DNA of 64,000 bases from assembly GCA_030141605.1 (NCBI GenBank), contig JAQGDQ010000137.1:1-64000 (forward strand). Reading direction: 5' to 3'. Source of the stretch: Tubiluchus corallicola. Its lineage: Eukaryota > Priapulida > Priapulimorpha > Priapulimorphida > Tubiluchidae. Position numbers and translations under genes: made by a program. A model generated the notes under the pieces. That model had not been told where the DNA came from and searched no databases. It saw nothing but the letters and a program-made list of their open reading frames with translations. Of the stretch, positions 22,410 through 38,200 are shown piece by piece (the stretch's first letter is position 1; each line of letters opens with the position of its first letter).

Positions 22410-25400
22410 GCAGACCCTCGGCGTGCTTTAAACTGCGGTTGTGTTCTTGTTTTGTTTTAGCTGCATTTTATAGAATACTTCATATTCACATTCAATACGT
22501 GTAATCACATTTTACTGACAGAGAAACAGAAGCAGGTATTTATTTACTACATTACAGCCTCACAACACATCGTAAATTTATTCCATAACTTTGACTGGAA
22601 TTATACAGGTATTTCTTTGTAATTACACAAAAGCACCTACTGAACTTTGGAACTTATGCAACATTATACATCAACAATGAAACTGTTATTTGCCGGTTAT
22701 GCGTTCTAAAGTTCTAATTATATTTAAAGTTTTCTGCTGTTTTTATGATGTCTAAACGCGAAATACCTTATTGTTATTTTGTGCTTTGTCAGTCTATTCA
22801 CAAATTGTGTCAGCACAAATCCACAAATGCTAACGTCATGTATGAGGCTGTTTTTACCTCGAATCTTGTAAGATACTTCAGCTGTATGAGCATGTCCTGT
22901 GTATTTGTAGTTTGCACTCATTCGTGTGTTTGTTTATCAAATTGAAACAAGTTTGGATATAATCAAGGACATCCTGTATCCTGGAAAAATTACTTGCCCT
23001 GCATAAGGTTAAAGCAAGATGAATAATCTAAGCAAAGAAAACCACAGATTTATGACTTTAGTCAGCTTCCATATTTAAGTGCGCATAGCGCAAGGACTGA
23101 GTTGTAACCTATATCACTCGACTTCACTTGTCTTGCAATGTTTGCTGTGTCAACTTGTTATCTATTTCAGTACATCAATTCTGAACCACTGTTTTAGAAG
23201 ACTTTGTATTGTAAGTCACTTTTTAGAAAATTTTAAACTTTATTTTTAGCAATTCTGGCTAACATATGGAAAAATTTTCATGGAAAAAAATGTTTGTTTT
23301 GACAGCTGTTGCAGCTATATTTGTGATTTATTGTTACGTCACATTTATGTGTACTTAACTAAGTGTGTAATCTAGTGTCTGCATATATATTGCACAAGTG
23401 TATAGATAAGAAATGTAATTGCTTTTTGAACAGTAGTCAAAATGCTTATGCTCAACTTAAACCGGTATTACTGCATACTATACATTATAGAATATGTATT
23501 TTATTTAGCATTTACATGTCTGCATTCATGTATGCTTGTAGTTTCCTCTTAGTGGCTGAAAAAGTGATTATTTAGCTGATGAATTTCATTAATATTCATT
23601 TTGATTTTGTCCAAAAATGAAAGGAAAACATTTTTAATTTTCAGAAAATTCCAATAGACTTTAATTATTGAATTTAATTTGGATGGCAACAATCTTCAAG
23701 GATGCAGTTCCAAAAAATATTCTCGTAGTTTAAGAAAACTTCGGGGCATCGTAACACATTTTATAGATTAATATGTTGCACGCAACTTTGACAATCATAT
23801 ATCCGATTCAGATTGTTATACTGCATACATGTAGGTCATCAAGTCTCTAACTCCTCTAACCAGATACAGAATGTAGTCACATGACGTTGTAAAATATTTC
23901 ATTCCAAGTATGTATGGCATTTAGAATGTATGAGTTATACATTTGTGATTATTCTATTTGTTTATATTTACACTTGTTTATAATATTTATTTGCTTTTGT
24001 AATTTTATATATTGTAACTTTGTTTTATGTGTATCAATTTGCTTTACATTTCATTCTTATTTCTTACAGATAGTATAGTTTGCATAACTGCACAAATTAA
24101 TCTATTTTAGGATAAACAAAGATTGAAGTATGTTAAAGTTAGGGCAATTACTACGAAAATTTCGTATGATTTTAAAGACGTTGCAGTCATTCTTTCGAAA
24201 TTAGAAGTCTTTACAGTCCTAAGAAAACTTCGTGGCCCTAGGCTGTCAGACGCACAGGAGTGATGCCAATTTAAACGGGATATAACAACGTGTAACCTTT
24301 TAGCCTGTTGAGTATTCTTTTGGCAAATACAATATGCTCAGGCTGAACTTTATGTTAGGCAGATTTACTAGTTTTGTTATCTGAAAATCAAAACTGGGCA
24401 ACAGTTTTCTTTATTTCAGGTTCGGTCGTTCGCACTTATGTAAATTTACTGCATTAATTTTATTTGTATTAATTAGGAATTGCAATTTTTCAAACAGCTT
24501 TACTGTTTGTGCCTGTGTGTTTGTATAATGTATATGCATATAGAATATGTATTGTGTTTGGCAGTCTGCCAAGTATTCTTTTAGGACTGTTTAATGGGAT
24601 TTTTTACATGTACTTTTGTGTGGATGTATGCAAACATTATTGTGCAGAATAACATGAGGATTCCTTCAGAAGTGAATAATCTTTCTAGATCGTAAAGTTG
24701 CTCTGATAATTTGGCAATGTTCACAGAAACGATATTTATTTCATTGAACAATCCTGCAGTCATTTGTATCACTATATTGTCACTACAAATATACTAGTGA
24801 TGTTACAGAATTCTTTAATGTGTTTTTGAACTTTGCAAATTCAGTAGTCATGTTTGATATGTGCAATCTTTAACCCAGATCTTTATTTTCAAAATGTATA
24901 TATAGAATAAGTCATAATGCCTTTATTAAAGTAATTATTATAGTTAGCAAGTTACTATGGTTTGCAAAATGTTTAAACTAGCTGTAGTTTAGTTTGTTGC
25001 TAGTGAATTTTACTAAAAATGAAATGAAACTCCATTTATCAATTTTTCAGGCAGTAATTATTGTGTTACACAGTTTCTCTTTTTTTGTTGTTTCATTGCT
25101 TCTAGATATGGAGATTTTTTACAATATTTTTGCATTTACCCACTTAATAAAACAGTAAAAAGAACGTGTATGGGTTTCTCACTTATTCTTGATGTAACAA
25201 TGGCTTTTGTGAGGAACTGAAGTTTAAACAGTAGGTCACAACACACATGTACAAAAGTAGGCTGACTAGATTATATCATCACACTATTCAAATATCACTT
25301 GATGTTGACAGAGATAAAGTTCATTGACAGTTGCAAAGGTAGATGATCATAGTAATTTGATAAAATAATATGCATGCATTACAGCAACTAAACATCACAT

Positions 25401-26271
25401 CTTGTTTATAACTTTAATAACTTTTCAATTAATTTGGCAAATAATTGTTCTGCCAACACATTTTTTCATAAAATGACAATTGAATTCCTTACATGTAGAA
25501 ACTATGGGAGTATCCAATGAAAAGGTATTATCATTACTATTTGTACTACTAGCAAACATATGTTATGCTGCTAATTTACATGCCAAATGTAAAATTAAAA
25601 AGCCAAAGTTGTGCATGCATATGAAACACAGTTCTTTACAACAAGACATTATTAACAGCTTTTAAGAAAGTTTTAAAAGGAAAAAGAACAAAAAGTATTC
25701 TAAACGTAGGAAGTAAGAAACTCGGCACATAAATTTGGCACTTTGCAACTGTTCTACCATTTTGAATTAATTGTACAGCACAAACAATGAAAATATGTTT
25801 CCAATTTCTTACTTTAAGAAAATTGAAACTGTACTTGTGGAAAGGATATAAATTATTGATTCAATACAAAAATGCAATTATAAAGTGAAAAATTCCAACC
25901 GAAAACATAATCATCTCATGAATGAGTTACACATAATTAGGAAGTCGCATTGTAACAACACTTTCTGAGAATATATTATACCAATTTGTAGAATTGATAG
26001 CTGCAATCAATTACATGACATTTGTGTCATGCATACTTAGATTTATATTCCAAGTTTTTGATGGTTATATGCAAATCAAACTTAACTTCCTCAGTAATAC
26101 CAGAGCTTAGTAGTAACTACAATATCACATTGACATAGCTAGTAAACAATGTGGTACAGCTAGTGGCATTAGCAAACAGTAAAAACAGAGCAAAAAAATC
26201 CATACCAGTTCTGGGTGTCTAAACTTTATAGTCAAAAGAATTCACTTCAAACAGTATCAACCCTTCAGAAT
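22410..26271. other. Intergenic region between convergent TBCEL and CCDC191
   Basis: 3.9 kb between two stop codons of converging genes, presumably including both 3' UTRs. I see no exon supported by splice signals plus homology. The motif TAAGAAAACTTCG occurs near 23731 and again near 24220 with some similarity in the flanks, which may be an old dispersed repeat. The rest is A+T-rich and featureless to me. Confidence 0.55.
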
Positions 26272-29200
26272 TTAATCATCGTCATCTACAAGTCTTGTGT
26301 AACCAATGTAGTCTGGGAGCATGGCAGCAACTTTCCGACGCAGTTCAGCTTTTCTCTCTTCTCTCAGTCTGGCTTCTTCGACTACACTGGGAAATTCCCT
26401 CCAGCCTCGTAGTGTAACAAGCTTTAGCCTCCTGCATTTGAATGTGTAAGTTTACAGCAACTCGTGTGTTTGAATTAAAGTGCAAGAAGTTTGGTAAGGA
26501 TGATCGCAGTTTCACGAAATTATTATGGACGCAAAATTTCGAAAGAAAAAATAACGTAGTAATAACAATCAGGCAGAGTACACCCACTCCCTCATACAGT
26601 AATCCATTAATTGCAAATAACTGTTATACAGTCAATCCAGTTTCAGAGGTTTCAGTAACTACAAAGTTACCAGCAGAAACTGAAAAACAAAATGTGGGAT
26701 TCGAAGGGTCTGACAATATGTACGTAAACTTCGCCAGGCTTTGAAAAGTAACCAGCGTTGGGCACAAAAGATTCTGCTTGCCGGCACATATTTGAAGTTG
26801 TGCACTTTTATAATAATTACGTGGTCAGTATTTAGCAAATTTGAGTATACCGGCATTAAATGCATTTCACATCAGTTACGTATGTCTTTTCTCAAAATAC
26901 AATATAATTATGTACTTGTGGGGATGGGGAGGGCATGAAAAAGTTTTCCGTTGGGTGCTGGTCAGCCATGCCATTGGTTGAATGCAAAAAAACTTTTATG
27001 TAACATTGATGACATCGTTCACAATAGAACTAATGACATTCACATTAAAATACATTGTACACGAAGCCAAACTGCTTTTCACAAAATGCTCGTCTACTAA
27101 GTTTACTAAAAACAAGTACAGTAGGTTAAAAAATTAACATATATATACAGTGGCAATTAATATCTATATGCAGTACCTTTCATAATGTTCTTTTGCTTTC
27201 ATTTCTTTCTCCCAATACATCAATTTTTCCTCTGTTACCCAAGTCAACCACTGAGAAAAACACTTCTTCTTCAACTTTATGTGACAAAATGCCAATGTTT
27301 CTCTCTCCAGAATTTCACGTTTCATGCCAACCTAGTAAATGGAATTACATCACAGAAAGTTTGATAACGGAAATAAAAAGAATTGCTACATAAATAATTC
27401 TATAATCGTTAACCCTGGCCATCTTCGATATCACCACATTAATGGTAATCAATTTTCATTTTAGTAAGTCACAACTACGTATATAACTGCAACATAACAT
27501 TTATTATAAGTTTTGGCAGCTGTGTCTTTATGCTGTTTTTACAGTTTGTTCCCACATGTATATTTATGGTTGGTTTTACAGTTTGTTTCTGCATGCATAT
27601 TTATGTGCTGCTTTTACAGTAAGTTCATACACATACATCATTAGCTATTTCAACCAAAGGGACAACAAAGAAGATAAAAAGGTAACCTCTTTCCAAATAA
27701 AAAAATAGCAACTGAGAAGAGCACGATTGCGATGGTTATCTGCAATCTCCTCTGCATGGTGTTTTGCTTCCATAGTAAATATAAACCAAGGCACTAAGCA
27801 TTTCCTGAGTGTGCATTTTCTGAAAAATTTGAAGTAGCAATTAGATGTGCATATGCCAAGAATCGTTGCCTGTTCAAACATTTTTCTGTTTGCAGTTTTG
27901 TCAATTTCACCACAATATCCAGCAAGACATTTATTTATAGACAATGAATAGACAATTTTTAAATTTTTATTGATTATTTTATGGTTTGATGAGAAATAAA
28001 TGAAAGAACATGTGCTGTGTTACAAACTAAGATAGAGTAGGTAACCCAATACCACACTAGATTAAAATTTTCAAAACAATAAGCTTGTCCACAAAGGTGA
28101 ATTTTACAACATTACTGTGATATATTTTAAAGTACAACATGATAGATTTAAGTCTGTTTTATATTAAACCAAGCTGCTATCACGTTTTTTATATAGGCTA
28201 TGCTGCAAACCAAATAACTTACATACCTGTAGTGATCACAGGCTATAAAATATTTCTGAGACTGGGACTCCAACACTTTCTGCCAGCGCTTGAAGCTGCA
28301 TTTCAGCAGACTTGTACGATAGTGAGCTGCAGCTGTGTTGGACTTCTCTGCAGCTTCTTTTATCCTTTTTAACTTTTCAGCTTCCCTCTGACAAATGAAA
28401 AAAACAATTACTGACCACTCTCCTATACAAAAGAACTTAAAAGGCTGTCAAGAACATCTGGATTTTATAGTCAAGTTAGTAAAAGATATTTTTCAAATCA
28501 AATTCTGTCATATAGGTTTTTATCGCTTGTAAAGATCTGTTACTTTTAACAATTAAAATAGGTATTTTAATCAAGGTGGTGCTGCTACCTATTAGAGATA
28601 CTTTTTGTTATGGACATGGCAGCAAACAAAAAACGTACTGTGGTGCAACAAAAGCAGGAATAAATCTATTACCTCTTTTTCCAGCTGTTTTTTCTGCTGA
28701 ATCTCAACAAGTCTCTGTCGCTTCTGTTCTTCTTCTGCTTTCCTTTCTGCAGCTTCTTCTGCTTCTTTTTTTGCCTGTGAGATGCAAAAGATTGTTGTAA
28801 TAATACACAGCATGTCATTACCAACTCCACTGATGTTGTTAACATAATATTTCTTCCAATTAATTAACAAAATTCATAATAAACAAATTGAAAAGACTAT
28901 TTAAGAACACCAAGTGAGCGCATTACTTCTTGTGAAGGAGAAGAAGCACAAAATCAATATGTAGTTAACATATTACATTATTTAGAAGTTTATGGCACAT
29001 TGCTAATTTAACACTACCATACACGAGCATAGTACAGAGCATAAAGCACAGAAAGAAGAAAAAAGCAAAACACAGAAAACATAAAACATAATTAATAATA
29101 GTATGATTAACAGCAGCATTACATAGACATAGACATGTTTATTGATCTCTTCTAAAGCACATTTACATAAAATACACAGCTAATTAAGCATGTAAAATTT

Positions 29201-32200
29201 ACACAAAAATAAAAGGAAGAAAATATACATTATGAAGTGATCAAGTGGGCGCAAGAGAAAGAGCAGTAAAAAATCAGCAAGTGATCGAGTTTAATAAATA
29301 ATGAAATAGTAAATTTTGATTAATAAAATAAAAACTACTTGAGCTGCAAAATTACTAGAAAAAAACAACAAGTTATGTATGAAAAAATGATATCAACATG
29401 AACATTAATACTATGTGAACATATGTGATGGCAAAGATATAAAATTTCTAGTAAATAGTTCTAAATCTGACCACTACGAATTATTTCCGTGTGATAACTT
29501 ACTTCAGATAACTTCACTCACCCGGATTTCTTCCATTCGTTCAAGTTTTCTTTTTTCTACAGCTGCTCTTCGTTCAGCCCTCAGTTTTGCTCTGTCTTCC
29601 ATGCCTACGTTCAACAGTAATGTTACTCATGGGACAAACAATAGATTTTCATTAAAGCAATGTGAGCTAACCATAAACATCAACATTTTTATATGTCCAG
29701 CTGTAATCCTCTTGCAGGTGTATGACCTGGCATAATCCAGAATTGCAAAGGAGTGTGCAAAAACTTCTTGATAAATTTCAACACTAATTTCGCTAATTAC
29801 TTATGCAAATCTGACCTTTTACTGCAGGAGATGTCGCCACTTTCTTCTTCATGTTTGATGGAGTGGTGGCAGCTGAACTTACTGATGATCTGCTATCAGT
29901 CATAAAGGTCAAATCAGAATCATGGCCAGCAGTGCCAGATACAGAATTCCTCTTGCCTTCCTGACAGCCTACTGCCTTTGAGGTTATGCCAAGGTTTGGA
30001 TTAGCAGAATTTGAAGGAGGTGATTTCTCCAAAATCTCAATTTTCTGTAAAGAAAAACTTTGCTGCCACTTTAAAAATTAGGAACACTTAGTGAGACAAT
30101 GTCAATCGAAAACCATCTTGATTATATAATAGAAAAATGTAAAGCTTTTGCAGTTTTAATGAGTTTGTGCACATACTATAAGAATGCAAACAACACAAAC
30201 GGTCACATTTTGCCACAGATTTCAATATAGTGTACGTTCTTGTATACTGACCTCTATATACACTGCTGTCATATCTCTATGTCATTTTAATATATTGTGA
30301 GGAAGTGAAGAAAGAATTCCACACACAACAATTTAAGTACCCTTACCCTAACCCAACCCTAACCCCAACCAAGCCCCAACCCTAATCCAAACCCTAACCC
30401 CAACCCTAATCCGGTTCACGAACTAATTTCTTGTGTGTGGGGAATTGTGAACTTCAGCCAACTGTGATTATAATACAATTCTTGTGTAGCATTTTCTTTT
30501 CTTCATTTAGTGCAGGGTACATTTCGTAGTTTTACTGTTTCAGCATTTTTTTGTTATAGTAACAGTGTATAAACTGTGGATATAACACATAACCCAGATT
30601 TATGTGTACGTTTTGCTGGTAAAAAATAAAGAAATTTTATATAGGTTATGTTACGTCACGTTATGCTATGTCATATCGTGTCAAGTCATTCAATTGTATG
30701 TTAAATTAACTTATGTTTGGTTTATTGGTATAACTAAAATATATTATATTGTACAGGATTGTATTATACTGTATTGTATTATAATTACATTATGAATCTT
30801 ACTGACCTTGTGCAATTCCTTGAGTTGCTTTTCATATTTTTGCTCTTTGCACATCTTGTTCAAATCCTCTATCATCTTCTGCTGCTCCCTAATCTGCCTT
30901 TTCTGCTCTTCCAACATTCTTTGTTGATTTGCAAGTCTGTGTTGTACCTGAGCATTAGCTGGCATGTCTCTGTCATTTTCTAAAATAAGTTGCACACAAT
31001 TCTAGTGACATCAGTGTGACAAAAGGATTTTGCTCCAGACAATTTAAAACTTTAATACACGAAAACGGCATAACTACATATGCAGAGTAACACAAACAGA
31101 AAGAAAAATTCTAATGCATTTTAATCTTTGTAAATTTTCCATTTATCAACAATAAAATTTTTTGTTAATATATTTTTTCGCGGTGATACTTCTATTGAAA
31201 GAAAACAGTATGAAATTTACAGCAAGAAAGAAACAGTAGCGAATAGTATTATAACATTACTGAATTTTCCACTTATTGCTAATGTCAGTAAATGTTAACT
31301 TACTGTTAAAGTGTTTTTTTCACGGTGGGAAGATACTTCCATGAAAAGAAAGCAGTAAAAAATTTAAAATTTTTTCATCACCCACACTTGAACCTGAGAC
31401 TTTCGATTTAAAAGTTGCATGCTCCATTAACTACTAACCAAATTTACTTTTTAAGTAAACAAAGAAATAAAATAACAAACCGGAGGATGTTCTTCTTGCA
31501 GAGGTCACACTCCGTCTTGAGCTCAATCCAAGCGTGTTTGGAGTTTTTGATGACCTATCATTGTTCCTCTTGTTTATTGTGTTTTTTGGAGACATGGACT
31601 TCCTGTCACTTATTGGCTTTTTGGGAGACGTGGATTTGTTTTGAGTTAATCTTGATGACTCGCTCACCTAGAAAAACACATCTATCTACACCCCATGCAT
31701 GTAAGCATAATAGAATTTAATGAACAAACTATCAATTGTTAAATTATTAAATTATCAGCCAACTTCTGAGATAAAACTGTGCAAAGAGCAATATCAATAT
31801 CAATAAATTATTAATCTACTTTCTCTCCAGCAGAGCTGTTATCCTCGGCTACAGGAAGTAGTTTCCTTGTTGCTAGTGCATCCAGGAAAGAGGAAATTTT
31901 ATTTCTAGTTTCAACGGTAAGTTTGGTCTGATGCCGAGACTCTGCTTCGCGAATTGTCCAATAGCGCCACGCCCGAAAACATCTCATCATTAGAAACTTT
32001 TGTGAATAGGATCTCGCTAGCTCCATCTTCCTGAAAATAAAATAAATACAATTCCAGAAAAATTCTCTAGAGTACTGTATAATGCAGATAAAAACAAAAA
32101 ACAACAACAACAAACAGTTGTACGTTGCATCTGATTTCCGTAAAAAACAGAGTTTATTAACAACAAAACAGAGTTGAATGATTTAGAAAAACAAGCCGTA

Positions 32201-35200
32201 TTTTTAACAATTTGACATTCAACAATAGTACCTACAATTAATGCCCAGTGGTTGTGGTGGTACAAAAACCTAGTTTATAATAAAAAATAATTCTTCAAGA
32301 TGAAACACTGAACTAAGTGGTGGAGGTGTCTTAGCCACATTCACATGTGCATATACTGTTTCTCAAAAAGAAAAATAGTCAAAAGCAGCACAACGGATGA
32401 AAAGGCACAAAGATTCTTTTCCCAGCATTTATCCATAATTTACTAGCCATGCTCAGTTTTGCTTAACTATTGTAACAAAGCATGAATTGTGAATCCTTGG
32501 CTATTCCATCAACATAAACCTATGAAAGCACATACTCACAAAAAATATTTTATATCAGCAGTATAGCAACCTAATATTTTATATTAGCAGTAAGAACCAA
32601 TTTCAAAAATTACACATGAAATTCTACTTTTTGCTAAAATTGTTAGTTTATATGACTACCTTACAGCAAAAGGCCTCAGCTAATATGCACCTAATTAAGC
32701 TACATCTAATTATTTAATAACTTTCTCTTTTCACTCTTACTTGTAATATTAGTTTGCCTGCCAATTTGAATGCATATACAGTTAAATATTCGTGATCTCC
32801 ACGAGAGACATTGTGATTCAAGGGGTTATTGCTTCTAGTAACAATATATTGCTAAATCTATCATAGTGTTTTGTTTCTTTTTCATTAATTTGTATGATAC
32901 ACTTACACATGTCCCAAATGTTCGCTATCACGTAGCTAAAAATATGTTTTTATACATAGCCTGTGCTATATAGATACAAAAAGTATACATTCATATATTT
33001 ACATACCTATGCATATCTCGCATGCTATACTCAACTGCTTGCGCCTCTCGTTCAATAATTCTTGATCTGTGAAACATTTTCCATATGGTCCAGGCCCTGA
33101 TAATGCATTTCCAATCTGCAAAAACCTTTGCCTTTCTGTCTTTCATAGAAATGTCCAAAACAATTTGGTACCATGCGTTAAAACACAGCCTTATTTGCTG
33201 GAAAATAAATAAACCAATTTCTATAAATGTATGATAAACCTATAAGTGAATACATAAAACTTTTATGTATCTATTAGAAAATATCAAAGAAGAAACATAT
33301 ACTTTGAATATTTCTAAAATATTTAATTTGTGTATAAAGACAAAATAAATCAAAGCATAACACACTTTCTTTTAAGAGATAATAAAAACAAAAATAACAA
33401 CCTTTTTCTGCAGCTTTGCAGCAAAGTTGTCAATTCTCTGTTGTTTGATCATCTTTTGAAACTCTTTTCTAACATTTTCTAATTCAAGTTTAGCATTTGA
33501 AGGTTCTGTGCTTGGATCTAGTATTTCTACAAGGTTTTCATTTGCCTTCTGTACTTCTTCTTCTCGCAGCTTCCTATAATTCATAAAATAAGTTATTACT
33601 AATTTATTATTAATGTTATTAAGTATTAAATTTGCATTATAATATAAGTGATGCTAACAACTAACTAAAAAAATAATGTTAACAATAGTGATTACAACAT
33701 GAAAATGGTTGACATTACCAACACTGTTATAGATATTTCTGTATTTAATAGAAATACGTTTTCTCATTTCATGTAATAAAGTATTAAATATATAATTTAT
33801 TTACCATTTCAGATAAGTGAAGATGCAATGGCAATGAAATACAGAGCAGTGCCACTTTGTCAAATATGCAATTAGTCAGCATACCCTTCGACAACGATAC
33901 ATGGTGGCAATGCATGTAAATCAAAGGCAGCAAAACTTACTTTTTAACAGTTAAGCAAGAAAACACATTTTTACTTTTGTAGCTAAGACAAAAGTATTAT
34001 TTAGCTTTGATTCTTAACCTCACAGCCTCTATTTTTCAACATTACAAGAATATTAAATTGGAAAGAAATATCAATATACAGACACAGTTGAAGCAATGAT
34101 TTGACACATTTGGGAATGTTACAAGTTGGACATCAAGCACTTAACAGTAGAGCATACAGCAACTGTTGAACGGCTGTGGCAGAATCAGAACCTAGCTCAT
34201 TGTCAAGGGTAAGTTTCTAAGATTAGACATTGAACCAGTAGAAGTGCTTCAGCTATGTGTACACATCTCACCTTATAAAAGAAACAGCAGAAAGCAGTTT
34301 TGCAGATAGGCGAAATCTATCAGAAGCTATTTTTCCAAAGATTCATTACTTAATTAGAAATGCACTCTTATTTCGATTTTCTGGACCTTGCTTTTACGGA
34401 TATCGGGAGAATCAGACAAAATCTGGACTGTTAAAAAGTCCCGTATATTGAGGACACAGTCCGTTGTTTTGTGAGTTAACCGCTAGTTGGCGGGCCATCA
34501 CTTTGTTTACATCATTACATCAGTATAACCACGTGTATATCTCTATGTATAAAAATATAGAGTCAATTTTGCAGAGTTATTTGAGTCTATTGCCGATAGT
34601 TTTCATATGCTTTTGCATAAGACCAGCCCTACTAGACGTTTTTGAGACAATTAGGCGACTGATTCTACATTACCGTGAGTCTAATACAAGGCGCCCACTG
34701 TATTAGCTTTGTATCAGTATATACAGCAAATTCGGACAGACGTCTCCCCACTTTTGTCCGACAAACTGAAATATGATTATATGCAATAATGTCTCTAGAA
34801 ATCTCACATGAGTAAAAAACAGTTCATTTCTATGGCTTAAAGGTAGTTTTACAATAGCTATTATAGACCTGTCTAAAACATAAATACTGGAAGTATTCCA
34901 AAGTCATTAAAGGAATAATACCTTAGCTTTTCCACCCGGTCTCTTGCATCCTTTTGTTCATGCATGATTTTTCTAAGCCTTGTGACTTCCTTCTGTATCT
35001 CAAACTCTTCTTGTTTGGCTCTCAGCTTTTTTTCATTTTCTTCTTGCTGTAGAATCTCTTTAGCTTCTAAGAGAGCCTAAAACGTACATAAGCTGAGAAT
35101 CACTGTCAACATTAAGATTAGTGGTAAATTGGCAATATGAAATTGGGCTGCCAGTTGAGAATTCTGAGCAACTTTGCTAGGTTGCAACATTAGCTCAAAT

Positions 35201-38200
35201 GGTAAGGCAATCCACCATACAAGAAAGAGGCTCTGGGTTTGAATCCTTGTTGGTGTATGATTTTTCAGTACCCCAATTAATTAATTGGTAATTGGTAATT
35301 GTTGTAACATGATATCTTTCTTAATATGTGTACCTGTATAGGGATGCAAAGTGAAGCAAAGCAATGCTGGGCCCGGTTAGTGAATGGTCTGACTGCTCCA
35401 AAAACTTTTTCTACGTAGTTTCTGCACTTCAACATTATTGCCACAAGATGATGATTTTGTTCAGTAATGGTAACTATGCATCCATAAATGTTGCATACAG
35501 CACCAATGTATACCACCTCGTAGTTTATTTACCAGCTGCATTAAAATGAAGTTGCAAACATCATAATCAAAGGTAAAATGGGCAAAGATCATTTTAATTA
35601 TTTTACCTTTTTCCTCAACAGTTTCTCGTTTTTCTTCAAGTCTCTTTCCTTCTCAAGTTTTTCCCTGTTTTCTTTAACCTATTGCATTAAAGATACATTA
35701 TCAGACAAAGGGGCATGAAAATAGCAGAGTAGACAACTGTACATTGTTTTAGCTTAACCAGAAAAAAGCAACGTCAAAACTGGTTTTGGAAATAAATAAG
35801 CAGCCGAAAGGACATCCCATACTGGGTAGCTTCGACTAACAAGCTGCCCTACTACTCTGCTTGTTGGAGAGTACGCAACTAAATTTGAAAAGAGCTTAGA
35901 CACCTCTTCCAATTTCCAGTATCTCATCTAAGAGCATCTTTGATAATAAACTAGGCTCCAGTCATGCCACAAGTATTGATATTAATAAGGAATATATTTC
36001 ATGTCGGATGCAATAGAAATGCGAAACTTCTGTACATTCATATTGTTCTAAATGTTACACTGAATTATCGACAAATACAATGGCTGACTCCTCTGTAGCA
36101 CATCTTAGGGATTTCTTGATAAAAAAGGTAGGTCACAGTCCTGCCACAGCCATTAACATAATGTCAGCTTGCCACTCTGTGGTGAATACCAGCTTGTCGA
36201 GTACAAAACATTTTATAAAAAACGTTACATCTACATCACTGTCATCTAATAGGACACGGGGTTGAAGCAGTAATGATAGCATTACTTCATTAAGTTATAA
36301 CAATGAGTTGCAACAAAACTTCAGAAGACATATTTACCCGCCTATGTCGCATCTCCATAGTCACACGGGGATCTGGAAACGCTTTGACTTCATATTCCAC
36401 AGACAGTACAGGTTGCTTAGTAACAGTCGTTAGAGGTTTTTGCATCATGTCTTGTAATATAGAATTAACAACTTCACTCTCCCCCTTTGTCTCTATATCT
36501 TCATAAAGGCCTAAGTGTAAAAAGTCACAACATTTCTATTGCAGTGTTCATATATAAACAGAATAATGACTTGCGAACAAATTGTGTTAAAAATTAAATA
36601 ATTTTACAGGATCAAGCCCAAATGAATGATTGGCCAAATAATTTTCTGTGGTGTAATCTGTGCTATTCAGTATGCACAGCGAAATTATGACTATCACCTA
36701 CACTCTGGCACTATTAGAAGAAACCAAGAATAACAACAAAGGAATCTACTCCATTAAAACAGATATAGCACATAGTGCATTTTAACGATATATTTAATGG
36801 AAAATCATTTAAAAAAGTATCTATGCACAAAATTTTCTAACTTAAAGTATGCACCAGCCTGTTTAAGTAGCTATTTTGTCACCATTGACTTATTCCAGCA
36901 ATAATAAAAAAACTTTTCTTTTTCCTTTCTGGTATATTCTTAATTTATATTCTCCTGTCTATTTTGCAAATAGAGATGACAGAACAATTGCGAGTCATTA
37001 AGGTTATATTTACCGGGCGAATAACCAACTGGTTTTTCTTCAGTCATATCCGGCCAATGTGAGTCTCGTTGCGCTGCAGTTGGAGACTCTTCAGTAATTA
37101 TGGCTAAATCATCATCTTCACTCAACTGTCTTTCAGCTAACCAGCTGTTAATTATGTCTTGAGCTAGAGAGAGAAATTATATTTTAATATTGAGGACAGA
37201 TACTAATATCAAGTAATAATCTTGACTTTCAGATTATTAAGAATGATGCAAAATCAGCAGCTTACTGTAAAGAAGATGAATCTAATAGTCATGATGATGA
37301 CTATAATGACAGCTATGATTATGATGACAAAAAGACTGCCAGCATCTATTTAATTAATAAATATAATAGACTAAGTTAATCCACAAACGACAGTATTGAC
37401 TTAGCCATAGCTGGATGAATATATATCCTCCCGTGATGAGAAATATAATTGAAAGCAGCATGACAAATAAAACACACAAAAGTAATCTTTCTGGCAATCA
37501 CCTATCCATTTACTAATCAGGTAAAGCTGTTTAACTTCGTTGCTAAGTACAGTAACCACTCAGCTGTTACACTTGCCATAACCAGTAGTGGGGTGAGTTA
37601 ATCGATTATAATCGATTGGAGATTTTATTTCTGATTATCAATAATTTTTTCAGTTAGTTTCAGCAATCAGTTGTATAGCCAATACCAGTCTCAACTTATT
37701 TTTTGGAAGATCACAAAAATCGCACAACAAATGTAGCTGTCTTGCAGTAAAATCAAGTAATATCACACTAATTTTGAGCAGAAAATAATCGTGCTGGCAT
37801 TATTTTTAGACACGATGGTTTCTCATAAGCCAGAACAGGTGATGCATGCCTCTTTTTTCTATAAATAGCACACAGCAACATGAAAACTGATATAATTGTT
37901 TACCGAATTGGTTTTGCATCCATTTAATAGATTGTGCGAATGCAACTGATGTCCCACCACTACTAAATAGTACATATTCATTTTAAGTTTATCAGTTTGT
38001 ACGTATGCACAAAATAACTTATTACTGAGCGCTGGTGTAGTAAACTACAGTAAGTCTTCGCTTAACGACTCCCCGTTTAATGAATGACACACTGTTTTGT
38101 GTTAACGACGATTTTTTTACTTTGCTCTAAGTAAATTTTTGTTTTATCAACACTTTTTTCCTTATTTTGATGCATTAAAACAGTACATGCTGCATTATTC

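Noticed and set aside
26442-26744. 100-codon + strand ORF opposite the CCDC191 3' end
   Set aside because: It lies in the last CCDC191 intron, with no motif and no splice-supported partner exon.
30350-30412. A real chromosome end
   Set aside because: The tract is short, degenerate and lies inside an intron of an intact gene.
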